Counted from the first letter of the stretch, positions 1 through 13,500 are shown. The stretch is 64,000 nt of DNA from Colletotrichum lupini (GCF_023278565.1 NC_064673.1:1488001-1552000), one strand, 5' to 3'. Notes: a model not told the origin generated them from the letters alone. Numbers and translations: made by a program.

Positions 1-543
1 TGGTTATCTCGAAACATCAGCCTAGATGCGCCACCTGGGCAAAGAGGCAGAATATTACGGCACTTGTTTTCCAGAACCCCGCCACAAGCAGTAGTTGGTT
101 CAACTGTTTTGGAGGATCCCGGAGAAATAGTTACTCGCTTCTGTTCAGTAATGCTTCACAGAAGAAAAGGACGGGTGGCTAGGGGACGATGGAATAGGTG
201 TGCCACGATATTCCCCGCCGCTCATTCATCCCACCACCCCCGGAACGCCGAAAACCTTCAAGTTCAAGCCCGCCTGAAAGCTTCCCGATCGGAGACCGGG
301 GCCCCATATTCACAAACCTCGCCGACTTTCGGCAAGAGCTCAATCATATGCGCTGCCCAGACTGCCTTAGAAGCTACAACTTGTTCTGACAAGGCTCACC
401 TGCGTCGCATCATGATATTGATAGTCGGGCACACCATGCGGCGAGAATTCATCATGTTAGTCCGACATCCCCATGACAAAGCGTGGGTACGATTTACCAC
501 CACACGACGAGCTTCGACTTCGTATCACCAACCTCGTGGTTTA

Positions 544-567
544 CATCTGCATCTGCATCTGCATCTG
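544..567. repeat. Microsatellite, CATCTG x4
   Basis: Four perfect tandem copies of the hexamer CATCTG. No function is apparent; the surrounding open frames that would read it as a His-Leu repeat are not convincing genes. Confidence 0.85.
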
Positions 568-953
568 ATAAACAAGGCCTCCCGGAAGACAGAGGGGACC
601 AATCCTGCCGTAGATGCCACGCCATTTCGGCACGAATCGGGCCTCATGCCGCAAAATCGTATGCGGGAACGCGGTGCCGGATCCGGGGGCTGGTTTCTCT
701 CTCTTGCCTCCACAGTCACCAGGCTGGCACAGAGGGTCGCAAATCCGCGGCATAGTTTCTTGCACGATATTTCTGCTCATGACTTCACTTTTGCTTGGAA
801 GATGCGAGAAGCTTGGGTGTGTGCTCTACACTTTGCCCACGCATTACAACTCTTTGGTGTCGGACGGAGTTGCCAGAACCAAAAAGGCCGAATCGCTTCC
901 GCAGACAGAGCCATCTACTCCGGCCCCCGGGGGAGGATCTCGAAGAAATAAAT

Positions 954-981
954 AATCCAAAATCCAAAATCCAAAATCCAA
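954..981. repeat. Tandem heptamer AATCCAA x4
   Basis: Four perfect tandem copies of AATCCAA in intergenic DNA. A simple-sequence tract with no visible link to a gene. Confidence 0.85.
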
Positions 982-3900
982 AAAGTCAATTCAACCATCT
1001 CCAATGGATGCGGAGTCGGCTGCGGGGCAAAAGCGGCAGCGAGCAGGCTACTGTCTGCGGTAAGGTAGGTGAGCAAAAAATGACAACTTGACAAGGTCCT
1101 ACCTGCTATCGACCGATGGTAGCAAGAAACAAGATTTGGTTTCCAAAGGCCCGATAGGTGCGGCGTTTTCTCCGTACAAGGAACAAGGTGGTTTTGGCCT
1201 ACCTCTTTTTTTGTTGATTCTTTCCATCTTCTGATCTTCTTGAACCTTTCAAATCCCAGTCCTTCGCACTATCCAAACACCTGCAGCATTGAAACGAATG
1301 GCGGCAGCGCGAAGAAGATCGCAGACACATTCGCACTAATGGACCCCGGAGTCTCAGTGTCCCGAGTGCTGGTCTCCTCTTGGGTTTTCTTGGCTCTTCT
1401 GCAAATCGGTGCAACCCGCCAAGCGAGACGCCGTTCGCCGTTCATATCGTGACTGCATGTATGCATGTACATTGTAGAGAGGAGGGAGGGGGACGATCTT
1501 TCTCGGAGGCTCTTGTTGTCGAAATCGCAGGGAACCTACCCTCTCGCGCGCGATTGGCGAATGGCCTTTTTTTCCTAATGATGTGAACGACGAGCGGTTC
1601 CCTCCTCCCTTCTCTGTGGTGGAGGTGCTGTTGGTGGTGGTGGTTGCAGACTTGATGGTGGGTTGTATGCAGCGCGACGCCTGCATACGAAAAGGGATGG
1701 GGGTTGGATGCCGGAAAGATTGGGGGGATACGAGGCGCGATTCGGATCACATGAAGCCGTCGGGGGCGGGATTGAGAGCTGGGAGCATACGGGCGGTTCA
1801 CCCAGAAAAGTCATCTCATCTTTTTTTTGTATTTGTTTCCACGGGCGGCAAAAGGCCTCGGGAATCAGATGTTTCTGGGGGAAGCAGACTTTGACTCTCA
1901 CATGGTCTTGTTGTTTCTTGGATGAGTCTCGTCGGCTTGGGGGATGAATGTTCAACGCTACGATACCACGGCGGCAGTAGAAGGGGAATACTCACGGAAA
2001 GGGACGGCGTCGGCGTCGGCGGCGATTTCAGGAGCTTCTTGTCTAACATCTGCTTCTCGCTTTTTTACTCCACACTCCAACTGTACACTGTCTGTCCATC
2101 CCATTGTTCGAGATGGAAACCCTCTTCATCGGGTTCGTGCGCCGCACTAGTTTTTGGCTACAACTTTTCCCAAGCTCCTCTCCCAGTCGTCCCCCCTCTA
2201 TCCACGGGGACTAGTGAAGCAGGCCATGAACACGGACCAAGATACGCGATGCCGGGCTTTCCAGTTGGACCTGTACGGGGCCATAGCTGTGCTTCTACAG
2301 TAGCTGAGTGGTAAGCCTTGAAGCTGGAGGAGGAGCTATGACTACGGAAGTCCTGACGTGCTCGACTTGTGGCCTCTTGGAGGGCAAGCTCTCCGCGGCA
2401 CGTTCTGCCGTGCCCGTGATACGCAGTACAGTGTACAAGTGGCGAGAAAGGAGTCTTGACCGTCACATTGCAGGCCGTTGCAGTCTTTTGCTCTCACGGC
2501 AGTGATTGTTTCGCTTCACGCTGTCATGATGGAAGGATTCCTCGACGTGGACGAGTGTCTTTCGTCAGCGTCGAACCACACTTCATCACTGCCCAGTCAT
2601 CGACCTGAAGGATGACAGTTGAGGTTTGGCAATCGCACGAGCTGCTACTACCACCACCAGGCTGAAGGCGTTTTTTTTTTTCTGAAACCCTATGTTAACC
2701 TGTCAGTGTCAAAGAAAGGACTCGTGTTACGAGGTGCCAATGGGAACTGCCACTGTCGCTGTCGAGATTGCGACCGCCTGGCAATCCAATAAGAATTTGG
2801 CATATAGCGTAACTAACCTACCTCCAGACTTCCCGTCGTTTCGTGTTAAGACGGTGTGATTGAGCCTCCTTTTCCTCAGTCGTTGTCAAAAACTCTGAGG
2901 GTGTCATCGCTTAACCAGGGACGAGGAGGCTTTTCTTGATAGTAATCCAGACTTGAGCTATTTACGGTTCCCTTTCAGCCTCACAATTGTAACCCTCTGA
3001 GATGGTCGAACACTGGTTGGAGAGTACTTTAACGTCAAGCACTATCCTGCCAGCGTGATAAGCCGTACCAAAACTTCATGAAGACTGCGAGAATTCCTTG
3101 TATCAACAAAACTCGTGCATCATGGTGCCATGATTGACTTCAGTGTACCGCGAGAACGGACATCCACGCCTCTATTCCGGTTTGCTACTCCACGACTCAC
3201 CCCCGCCATCCAGCCACACCGAACCCTGTAAGATCGTCAATGGTCGAACCCAGGTCACAATCTGTGCTCAACGAACTCTATCATCTATAGAATATCAACA
3301 ACGCTCAAGTGGACGGAGCTCTATCACAGCGCAAGGCGGCGGGTCACGTCATGTACGCATCCGCACAGGTGCAGCGTGACTGCCCGCTTTCGGTGGAGAT
3401 ATGCTCGGTGCGGGGCCCAGCACCAGGCAGCGGATATGTGCGTTGACAGGACAGGGCCTTGGGAGATATTTGTGGTTCAATGTATGCTTTTAGGGAGTAT
3501 GGTTGGTTCATTGACGAAAACAGAGAGGTTGGAGAGGTTCTTGTTTACGAACAAATCAAGTCGGGCGACGGCGGTTGCGGCGGTGGGAGTCAAATCATAA
3601 AATGGACTGAGAGTGTGAAGCCGCAGCAGCAGCACCAGGTAAGACATGTCCGCGAGACGGCAGATTCAAACTATCTTGCGACTCGAAAGGACTCGCAGAT
3701 GAGAGTATACCGGCCGAAAGAGTTGGAAACGCAGCGCGGGGAACTACCTCCATCAATGATCAACGGTCCCAGGTCCCAACCACCTTGCCCATCGCAAACG
3801 TGGGGGGAGGAGCAGGAGTAACGAGATGCGTGACCATCCAGCCGGGGTGCCGGCATGCCGGCTGGCTGCGTTTGCACGCCTGTTTTTTTCCAACAACTTG

Positions 3901-4710
3901 TTTTTGGCCTTGTTTCTTGTTTATCTTGTGTGATGTTACACGCCCGACTCACCGCATGTTCCCCCGTGTGGTTTCACCATTTCGCCATGTCCTTTCGTGC
4001 GACGCTCTTCGAGTTCTGGATAGATGAAACCGTCTCGTGAAGCTGTCTCTGAGAACAGAGGGGATCATGAGAACACAAGACATGGCGGCAGAACATGAGC
4101 CATGATAGTTGAGCACTCGAAAGGTTATCCGACTGCTGGTTGAGGATTGGTTGGCGGGCCGAGCTGTCGTTGTTTCGGCGGTGGCCGGGCCAGGATCGGC
4201 CGCGTGCTGTTCCCGCCGAAGCCGCACGCGGGGGCAGAGCGTTGCCCTGTAATAGTACGGTTGTGCCGCCGTGACCTGCGAGCCCTGGACGTGGACTTAT
4301 GTGCTGATCCCATGGTCTTATCGCCTGTCGACTATCTAGTGGCTTTGGGATATGGTGTCCGTACCTACGGGACTAGTATCCGAGCTTGGCACAGCCGTAC
4401 ACAATGCTGATGTTTTCGTGATGGACTCGAACGACTTGCTTCACGCTTCAACCTCTTTTCAAGTTCACAGATTGCTTCCCCCAATGTCAGGATAACCCCT
4501 CCAGTCTCAGGGGCAACCCGCAAAAAAGATGGTGGAGCGCTTTGAGCCGCCCGCGTCCCGCCCGGAGGCAAAGGCAATTCCGGAACAACTTTGGTGCGGT
4601 CTTCGATTCATTCTCACGCGGCGCACGTGGGCCCTCCAAAGGTGAGCCACGCCGCGGACGTCCAACGGGGAGGAAACCAGTGACGTGACGCTCGGCTAAG
4701 CTCTGAGGCT

Positions 4711-5280
4711 CACTCTCACTCTCACTCTCATTCTCACTTCTCACTCTCGAGTCTCCCTCAACAGTAAAAGTATCTGAACCTCACATGTCCGCGCCCCGTC
4801 CCCCTCCCCAAACCTTCTCTTTTTCTGACTACTCCCTTGGAGAGAGTGTGTGGGAGAAGTAACGCGTGGGAGACTCGGTTTTTGCTGTTTGTACATCGTT
4901 TCTTCTTCTTCTTGTGTACCTAATTGGACGTCATTTCAAAGAACCGAGTCTCGGGCATATCCCCCTTTTCTTCAACGGTTCCAACAAGACTCTGCTGCCG
5001 AGCATTGCGGTGGGGACCCTCTCCGTGCCGGAGTCCTGCAGAGCACCGCACCGCGAGCGAGCCAAACAAGGTGCCAGGAGCTCCGTCATCCGCGTCTCAC
5101 CCGAGAGAGGAGCCTCATCCGTGCATCGCGGACCTCTCGGATCACACCCCCCCGTCCGCGTCTCTGCATCTCAGTACAACCTCACTCATCCCGCTCACTC
5201 GCTCACTCACTTCAAACGAGTGTGTGTATCACTCACTCACCTACTTACGCGTGCCCTGTATCACACACTCTCACACACCC
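4711..5280 (+). promoter_or_regulatory. Pyrimidine-rich upstream/leader region of the PI-PLC-like gene
   Basis: Several CT/CA-rich tracts lie upstream of the ATG at 5315: repeated CTCACT units at about 4711-4750 and CTCACTCAC-type runs at about 5180-5275. Pyrimidine-rich tracts are common in promoters and 5' leaders of filamentous fungi near transcription starts. I see no clear TATA box. The assignment is inference from composition and position. Confidence 0.35.
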
Positions 5281-5314
5281 CCGCGGTTTATAGACCGCGG
5301 TGTAGCCTCACAAG

Positions 5315-6370
5315 ATGCGCTTTCACTGCATGCCCCTCCTCTACGTCCTCTCCTTCTTCCTCCTCGTCTCAGCCCTCTTCTCCGTCCTTCTCTCACTAGC
5401 TCCCTGCTTCGTCAAGTCCAAGAACCACTGTTACCGCGGCTATGAATCCCACTACTCCTTCGACGTCGACAAGGCCGACCACGCCGAATGGATGAGGGCC
5501 ATCCCGGACGAGGCCAACCTCACCTCCCTCTCCATCCCGGGTACCCACGACACCCTCACCTACGACCTCACCAACCAGGTCTTCCAATGCCAGAATCACA
5601 ACCTCTCGGCCCAGCTGCACGCCGGCATGCGCTACCTCGACATCCGGGGCCGCCTCGTCAACGACTCCATAGAGATCTACCACGCCTCCATGTACACGGG
5701 CCACTCCTACACGGAAGTCCTCCTCACCCTCTTCGACTTCCTCGACGACCACCCCAGCGAGACCATCGTCATGCGCCTCAAGGAGGAGGGCAGGCCCCTC
5801 GGCACAAACAGCATGACCTTTGAGGACGCCTTCAACTACTACCTGCACAACTCCACCGCCACCTCCCCCGGCGCCAAATCCCACTTCCGCAAGCACAACC
5901 CGCGCAAGCCCTACCCGACCCTCGGCGCCCTCCGCGGCAAGATCTTCTTGCTGCAAAACTTCCCCTCAAAGGGCCCCGAGAGCCCTTACGGCGTCATCTG
6001 GGAGTCGGCCGACATGGTCCTGGAGGACCTCTGGATCATCCCCAGCGTCGAGCACCTCTACATGAAGTGGGAGGCCGTCGAGAACGCCCTCCGCCGCGCC
6101 GCCACCGCGAAGCCGCACGCTAACCGCGTGCTCTACCTCGCGCACCTGAGCGCCAGTGTCGGCGTGCTGCCCATCGAGGCCGCGGCGGGGAACCTGAACC
6201 GGACGGTGGCCGGCATCAACGACCGCACCGGCGACTGGCTCGCTGCGACGGCGGACCGGGGGGACAGCGGGATGACGGGTGTCGTGATTATCGACTTCCC
6301 CGGCAAGGAGCTGGTGGATCTGGTACTGGCGCGGAATAGACCGCTGACGGACCGGAGTGCCGAGTTGTGA
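5315..6370 (+). CDS. Secreted or membrane-anchored PI-PLC X-domain phosphodiesterase
   Basis: Intronless, 351 aa. Residues about 7-30 form a hydrophobic segment acting as signal peptide or anchor, so the protein is probably extracellular or membrane-facing. The rest matches the bacterial-type phosphatidylinositol-specific phospholipase C X fold. The key residues can be seen: PGTHDTL with His78 and Asp79, LDIRGR with Arg111, YHAS with His123, MRLKEE with Lys156, and IDFPG with Asp327 near the end. In bacterial PI-PLC the two histidines act as general base and acid and the Arg contacts the inositol phosphate; here they are all present, so activity is likely. It lacks the PH, EF-hand and C2 domains of eukaryotic PLC. 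Substrate (phosphatidylinositol, GPI anchor or other) cannot be read. The start codon begins the hydrophobic segment and follows a pyrimidine-rich leader. No operon-like partner is nearby. Confidence 0.88.
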   Translation: MRFHCMPLLYVLSFFLLVSALFSVLLSLAPCFVKSKNHCYRGYESHYSFDVDKADHAEWMRAIPDEANLTSLSIPGTHDTLTYDLTNQVFQCQNHNLSAQLHAGMRYLDIRGRLVNDSIEIYHASMYTGHSYTEVLLTLFDFLDDHPSETIVMRLKEEGRPLGTNSMTFEDAFNYYLHNSTATSPGAKSHFRKHNPRKPYPTLGALRGKIFLLQNFPSKGPESPYGVIWESADMVLEDLWIIPSVEHLYMKWEAVENALRRAATAKPHANRVLYLAHLSASVGVLPIEAAAGNLNRTVAGINDRTGDWLAATADRGDSGMTGVVIIDFPGKELVDLVLARNRPLTDRSAEL

Positions 6371-8932
6371 GAGGTCCGAACGTAGAGCTAGAAGTGTTTA
6401 CCTCACCCCCGGGGCGGAAGTTTGTCGTATATCAAGCGTAATACCATTGTTCTTTGATACTCCACCGTTGCTTGTCTCTTACCCTCTTCATGATTAGCGC
6501 GGTCTTCGAACGTTACGTCTATCTGCTCTACACGATTCATGCGTTTCCAGCATACACGCCCCTTCCACGTTGCGAAAACTAAGGTAGACCATGTTTCCAC
6601 GCAGGCAAGACAGAATCACAATGCCCGAACCGAAAGCTTCATAAAAGACTGCCTCGTTTTCGTTCTCGTCTCCCAGGGCAAACTACCAGACCGCCAGCTT
6701 TTCGAGACGTTGGTCATAGCGAAGCGGGGTGGAAACAGCGGGATTTGGACGTCAGAGGCTCGATTCCTCAAAAAGAACACTATGGATGCTGGTAAGGGGT
6801 TGGTTCAGCGGTCGGTTCATACTTGTCCAGACGATGAGCCACGGCAACGGTTGAACCAAACGATAACTTGCTTGACGGGTCTCGCTCCACTCTTCCCCTT
6901 GCTCCTTTTCCTTCTCGCTCGCCGACCCGCCCGAGATGAGGATCTTCGCCGGGGAAAACGACTAGCGTCGGAATCCGGGTGATCCGCGTAGCCCGAAACG
7001 GCGCCGGCCTTGATGTGGAGTTGTTTGACGAGGACCTATTACGCATTCTACTTTTTCGGTGGTGTATTTTTTTTCTGCCCGGCCGGCCGGCGACGCAAGA
7101 TCCCTCTGTTCCTTTCGGTGTCTGTACCCTTTGGGTTAATTAGTTTGGCTGATTGAGTGGATAAGATCTCATCGCGAATCAAGGTTTGGATAGGGACCAT
7201 AGGGGGTTCGTGAGGGTACTAATGACCCCTTAGACCTGTTTGCCATCCATCTGTGTGATTCGGGCCTTTTGGAAGGTAAACAGGACACACGCGCGTTTAG
7301 AGATCCTCTCGGTTGAGAATGTTCTCTATTCGGGCCAAGCTACAGAGAGCGGAGGGACCCTCTTCTTTGTTCGTTGTCGACGCCGGCTGTGTCGACTGCT
7401 CATCATCATCAACGACATGGCCGACGCGTCTGCGGAGAACCCTCCAGTCGGATATGCGTCAATTTCTCCCGCCATCTCGATCTCGATCTGCTAAACGCAA
7501 GCGACTGCTACGTGATGTTTCCTTGACGCCGTCCCACCTCGGCTAATCCATTTCTCATCAGGTGTTTCCCTAAACCCCCACAATTGGTAGCCATTTTTTT
7601 CGACGCCAACTACGCAAGTGGCGGTTTCAGCTTGTGTGCGTTCCCGAGCTGCCAAACCAGCTTGAGGGCCTTTTTGGATCCCCCGTTTGTTGGCGTTGCT
7701 GGGGCTCAGAGAAACGGAGCATGGTAATTTGTGGTCGAGGTTGTGTTGTTCGATGGTGATTGGTTTCATTCATTTCTTGGTCGTGATTTTTCACCAAGCC
7801 CTCTGCGGCTCTACCTCGTGGGACTAGAGATCGTCAGGAACGTGGATATCGCCGCACCATCCTCAGTGCTTAAAGAACCCCTACGGTAGCCACGCACACG
7901 GAGCTGAGGGACGATCTTCATGGACAGCTCCGTACACGGTTTTCCTTAGCCCCGGGGATGGAAAACTTTGTGAATGGCCTGGAACCCAATATGAAAACCG
8001 GATCGATCGAGGAACTTGTGGTTTTAAAGCGGAGATTTGATTGATGTCGTTTGTCGTTGATGGAACCTATTCGTCGGTTCTAAGCTCAACCCCATCATGC
8101 TCAGCTACATCGCTCTCCGTCGGCCAAGATCGAAGCTTGGGAGAACCGAGTCCGATTGCCGAGTTTTTGGTGCGAGCAAAGCTGTTGACGCAAGACGCTC
8201 CCCGCCTCTTCCCCTTCTCTTAGCGTCAGGCCCGAGAAGGGAGCTTTTGTTCTTGCCTAGTTTGTTAGGCAGAGTACTTTCAGAAGATCACTGGAGAGGA
8301 GCGAATCTTCAGATGGCACCACGGACGGGGTATGAGGGCACTCGCGATCACGTGGGCTTAGGGGTGAGAATGCACATCTTGAGTCGACATCGGGTCGGTT
8401 GCGTAGTAGCGGGTCGGATCTGTTGCTCTGTACTTGAGAGCTCAGTCATAGAGGTGATACTACGTAGGTTGTATGCTGGATAGAGGATGGTGTCTATGTT
8501 GAGAGATGAACCTACTGGGGGCTTTGTGTTTTGGTGATCTTTTGATCTTAATCAATTGATAGAATATGTACGGACGGCGCTGTCTGGCCGATCGATCTGG
8601 TTTTTGAAATGTGAGTAGAAAACTTGAAGACGACCGAGTGTCTGTTGCTCATAGCAGGACCGTGGGTTGATGCGTCTTGTTGCCGAAGTGAAATATGCGA
8701 TTCAAACAAAACTCAGGTGTCCCAGAATGTACTATTTCGAGTCTCTACTTGTAAGGCAGCCTTGGCTACTGAGATCCTTATGCTTCTACGTAAAAGTGTG
8801 AGTTGGTCCACTATCCAACAAGGTAGGTGTAGTTAGTTACCTTACTTGAAGTGATAGTCTCCCCAAAAGGAATTGCTAACGATACAATCATGTCTGGTGT
8901 AAGCATTTGGATCACTTTTTGGTATATCTAAT
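6371..8932. other. Intergenic DNA between the PI-PLC-like gene and copia family A copy 1
   Basis: GC-balanced with scattered short overlapping frames and no recognisable domain or splice pattern. It ends abruptly at the 5-bp target duplication GGTAG (8933-8937) of the retrotransposon. I see no gene, tRNA or terminator that can be supported. Confidence 0.5.
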
Positions 8933-8937
8933 GGTAG

Positions 8938-9140
8938 TGTCGGATTGGAAGTCTAATTCGACCGCGGCATACAGCCGACTGCGCAGGGGCCAATTGGGGG
9001 GCCCTATTTACGATTATCGTAGCCAGCCTAACCTACGGTTAGAACCTCCTTTTTATACTTACGTAGATATTTATATAGTTTAATTAATCTCTTCGTTAAC
9101 TACGGTTCGAACTAACTACCTTATAATAAGGATACTAATA
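8938..9140 (+). repeat. 5' LTR of family A copy 1
   Basis: 203 bp, starting TGTCGGATTGG and ending GATACTAATA. The outer half keeps C and G (few RIP changes), while the inner half is strongly AT-shifted. It aligns along its full length with the 3' LTR and with the solo LTR at 52061. Confidence 0.93.
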
Positions 9141-10599
9141 CTAATTAATAGTTAAATTCTATTATTATAGATTAGTAAAGTATCTCGATATATAAAAGAA
9201 ACGACCTCTTAATACCGTACGGGATAAGAGATTTATACTAATTAACCTTATAAAAGTAGATAAAAAAAGAGGCAATTTTTAAATACTATATAAAATTAAG
9301 TAATTATAGCCTTTTACTACTTACGAGAGGTCGACGTTTATTACGTTAAACTACGTTAATTAATAGAACTACTTAAGTAACTAGCCTTTTACCGTCGCCC
9401 CGAGTAGCTTTTTTACTAAACGACTTTTCTATAGCCGGCCTATAATTAGAAATTAACTAAAGAAGCTATTTAAAGACTATAGAGAGCACGAGGCTTAGGA
9501 GGCTAAAAGTATACGGGATAGCGGAAATCGGTAACTAGTAAAAGTCCTAAGACTAATTATTACATCTTCCTATAGTAATATAAACGTTTACCGCTATTAT
9601 TATTAAAAAAAACTACTAAAACCTACCCTTTTTTACTAAATAAAAAGGAGGATCCTAGTAGGTACGATAGCTAGCGATTTAAAAGGGTAGTAGTAATCGC
9701 TAAAAATAATAAAAACGAAAATAGTAGCGAGACGGCGAGAGGAAATAAGAATCTCCTAGACCCTAATAAATTCGTTAAATAATAAAAGTACGGATTTACT
9801 ACGACCCGCGCGCGGATTAAATATATCCCTATTAAAATTAAATACGCTAGTAATTACTAATATGGGTATAAGCTAGAGCACGACCCTTAGCGAGTTAGGG
9901 TAAAGAAAAAGAGGACGAAACCCGATCCTAGATAGAATCCTAATCCCTTATAAATAAGTAAATATTAACCCGGACTATTAGGGGACGTAAATATATAAAA
10001 TCGCGGATTAGCCTAATAATAAGTAAATTAACGCGGTATTAATCTATTTAACTAAGGTCTATAAGAAAAAGGGGCTATAGGGGCAACCCCTATTTTATAA
10101 AATCGCAGACGACTTTAATTATTAGCTAGATAAATAGTTCGCGAACGCAAGCCTAGGAATTATAAAAGTAGTTAATAAATTCCTCTACGAGCGAGGGGTA
10201 TTACTAGCGTAATTATAATCGCAAGAGCTATACGAAATATTAATAGCAATAATTATAAAGGAGGAATTCGTACTATAGAACTAGGTATAGGTTAATAGAG
10301 TATATAATCGCTTTAACGAATTTAAAAAAAGGGTAAACGACCTAGATTTCCTCCCTATAATTACTAACGGAAATCTATTATTATAAAAGGATATATCGGG
10401 GTAAAATATAGTATTAGAAGTACGATAATTAATAATTCTGCCTATTTCGATCTATAACTTATTACTGCTATTAATACGAAATTTAGCGCTAATCGGCTAA
10501 TAAAAAAGAAGGTAGACGACCCGAAGTCACTAATAGTACGTAGCGACGCAGGGTTCGTATATAAATACTAAAAATCTAGTAATAAATACGAGATAATTT

Positions 10600-13500
10600 A
10601 TAAACCTTAAAAAGATCTTCTTAAAAAAGAAATTATATTCTAAGGGGAAGTATAAGGTTTTATAAAAAACCCTAACGATATTTTATAATTATTACGAAAA
10701 AGTCGGAATTAGGGAACACTAGTACTATTTAGTAATTAATATCGTACTTATAAGTAAAGCCTCTAATTATTATTACGAAGCGGTGCGTAATCTTAATTAA
10801 AACGACTTCCTTAGTATAATTAACGTAATCCGAAGCTACTTCGAGACTTATAATAGGAACTTAGAGCTCCTATCTAAGCTACGAGCGATTTCTTTTATAT
10901 TTATAGCTAGGATAATAGAGGGCAAATTACGAGTAGAGATCCTTAAAGAGCTTATTAATCGAATTAATAAGCTAGTAAAAACCTAGCTAAATAAGGAGAT
11001 AAACGAGTAGAAAGTCGGATATCTTTATACTATAGTCTAGCGTATATTAAAAATAAAAATTACTTTATACTAAGTATCTAAAGACTACGAGACGCTCTAC
11101 TCGAGGCTAAGATCTAGCTTTAATATTAAAGCGAGAATACCGCGCTAAACTTATTTCTAAGCGTACGACGGCCCTTATTAGTAATATTAAGTCGATCGAA
11201 CGTATAATAAAAAAGGAAAAGAGGCTAAATACGGTAATCGCTAGTAAGGAGGCCTAGATTCGTTAAATAAGTAGAGATTTAACTTATAAATAAGGTAATA
11301 AAAGAAGTAATACTATATTTATAAAAAGGATAGATATTAGTTAAATAACTACTCTAAAGAAGAGCGTACTAAATCGTACGAATAGTATAAAAAGTCGAGG
11401 GTAGTAGATAGTAAAACTAGCTCTTATCGGTTTAACTAATTCCTCGTTATATATAAGGGTAGATCCGGGGGTATAGAACCTAGCGACGGTAGCTAAAATA
11501 GCGGCCTAAAGTATATACCCTCTATAGGAGATTTAGAAAATAAGGAAGATCTTACCCTTTATATTAACGAATTAGATTATAACGAAATCGAAGATATTAA
11601 CTACTCTTTTTTCGCCCCGTTAGCTTCCGGAGGATATACGAGGCTAAACGAATAGAGGGTAGTAAAAGCTCTTAATAAGTAGGCTTTTATATATAAATAG
11701 TAAGGGAAGGTCCCTTAAATAACGGATATAGAAGCGGCTAAAAGGGCGAATCTAACATAGCTAAAGCCTATTATCTTAATAATTAAAGAGAAGACGCTAT
11801 CTCTTTTAATATCTAAAAAAAAGGAATATAGTACTAAGCATATCTAGGGGTAGCTAGAGGGGTCCTTTTTATACTACTTAGATCCCTCGAATACTAAGCT
11901 CGTATAGATATTTTATATAAGTAAAAGGTACGGCCTAAACGATTTTTATAAGATTATCTTAAATACTAGGGCATCGTAATAGTTAATTAGAGGAAAAGGG
12001 CAATTCTAGGCGCTATAGAAAATCGCGCTAGTAACGCTTAATATATTAATAATAGGTATTACGAGGATTAGTTTCGGCCTAAGTAAGGAAATCGTCGCCC
12101 TAGGTATAATAGAAATAGAGACGCACTTCGGAACGATAATTTTCTATATTTTGCCTATTAATACCCTATTTCTCCTATGTCTAAAAGATATAGATTAACT
12201 AGGTATTATATTCGATAATATAAGGAATAGAATCTCTAGCGGTAAGTACTTCGACATAGTCGAACAACGATAGGGGCATGCGTTTATAAAGCTTATTAAC
12301 GACACGAAGTTAATTAATTACCTAACGGAAAGTAAGCTTAGAAGATTATACTAAAGATTCGGGTACCCGTTAGTTACGAGGCTATATAACCTCTTAAAAT
12401 AATTAAATAATAATAATATCGAAATAGGGGCGCTAGAGTAGTTAACGAAAGTATATTATTAATATTAGATAAATGCGCAGAGCCTACGCAAATTTAAGTT
12501 TAAATTACGTAATAAGCTTAACTTTAACTAGGAAATCGTTATTAATATTTTCTATTTAAATAGTTAGCTAGTACTATATATAATCGACGTAGCTATATCT
12601 TTCTAAGTAGGGTAATTCCTCTAGGATCTATAAGTAAAGATAGTGTGGGTAGCCCTGCGAAAAAGCTAGATTAATATATACTAAGGACCGTTAGATAGTA
12701 TTAGAACCGACGCTAGTACTAGCTTTAAGTTAGTAAAATTTAAAAATAATATAACGGCCTACGGTATATAGCTAAAAGTCGTACTTATTAAAGCGTATTA
12801 TAATATTAAAAAGGTAAAAAGGGCATACTAGTAGTTAAAAAGGGCGTTTAGAATTATTAAAGAGGAAAATCCGGATTCTATTAACGACGAATGCCTCTAA
12901 ATAGTACTTAAATACTATAACGATACTATAGGGCCTAACGGACTTATACTAACGCTATTAATATTTAGAATATATTTAAAAACGACCTTAGCCTCGCTAC
13001 CGTCGCTAGGTATAAGCTAACGAGCCCGAGTAGTTAAAAAAGTAATACGGGCACTACGTAAGGTAAGCGTAAAAAGGTAAGTTAACAAGGTAATTACTAC
13101 GTATAATAGGCCCGATATAGGGGATAATCTAGATATATTACTAAATTCGGATATACGAGTATAGCGCGAAATTACTTAATAATAAACTAGGCTATATAAG
13201 TTAATTTCCGTTAACGAGCGCTCTTATATAGTCGCGAGAGATCGCGACTAGCTACTCGAAGTATTAATTATAGTAGTTAGACCGTATTATATAAATCCTA
13301 ACGAGGTAATTTCTAACTTATAAAAAAAAGAAGAGCTAGGGGAAACTATATAACCCGTAATAGAGGTATAAGAAATTATCCTTAACGAAATCGTCGTAAT
13401 AGTACTAATAGACGACGAGGAAGAGGATATTACTAAAAGGGCACTAATACTACTAATAAGACGTCGCAAAAGACCACGATAGCAAGCCCTAATGCGGCAA

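Larger units (their letters stand above)
1..5314. other. Gene-sparse region upstream of the PI-PLC-like gene
   Basis: GC-balanced, not RIP-mutated. Open frames exist on both strands (the longest covers about 64-951), but they overlap each other, many begin at non-ATG codons, and none shows a domain, a signal peptide or consistent intron signals. I recognise no gene here. It holds short tandem repeats (544-567, 954-981), a poly-T run near 2669-2679, and a pyrimidine-rich stretch close to the downstream gene. A poorly conserved or non-coding transcript cannot be excluded. Confidence 0.5.

Noticed and set aside
64..951. 295-codon open frame near the window start
   Set aside because: No domain, no signal peptide, overlaps several other frames, starts at a non-ATG codon, and contains a microsatellite translated as His-Leu repeats. 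Most likely a chance frame in GC-balanced DNA.
544..981. Short direct repeats as a CRISPR array
   Set aside because: Simple tandem units without spacers in a eukaryotic genome.
5396..5956. 186-codon minus-strand frame opposite the PI-PLC-like gene
   Set aside because: Val/Glu/Gly-rich shadow of the GC-rich third positions of the real gene on the plus strand.
9110..9120. GGTTCGAAC as a tRNA T-loop
   Set aside because: It is part of the LTR consensus and recurs in every LTR; no acceptor or anticodon stems surround it.
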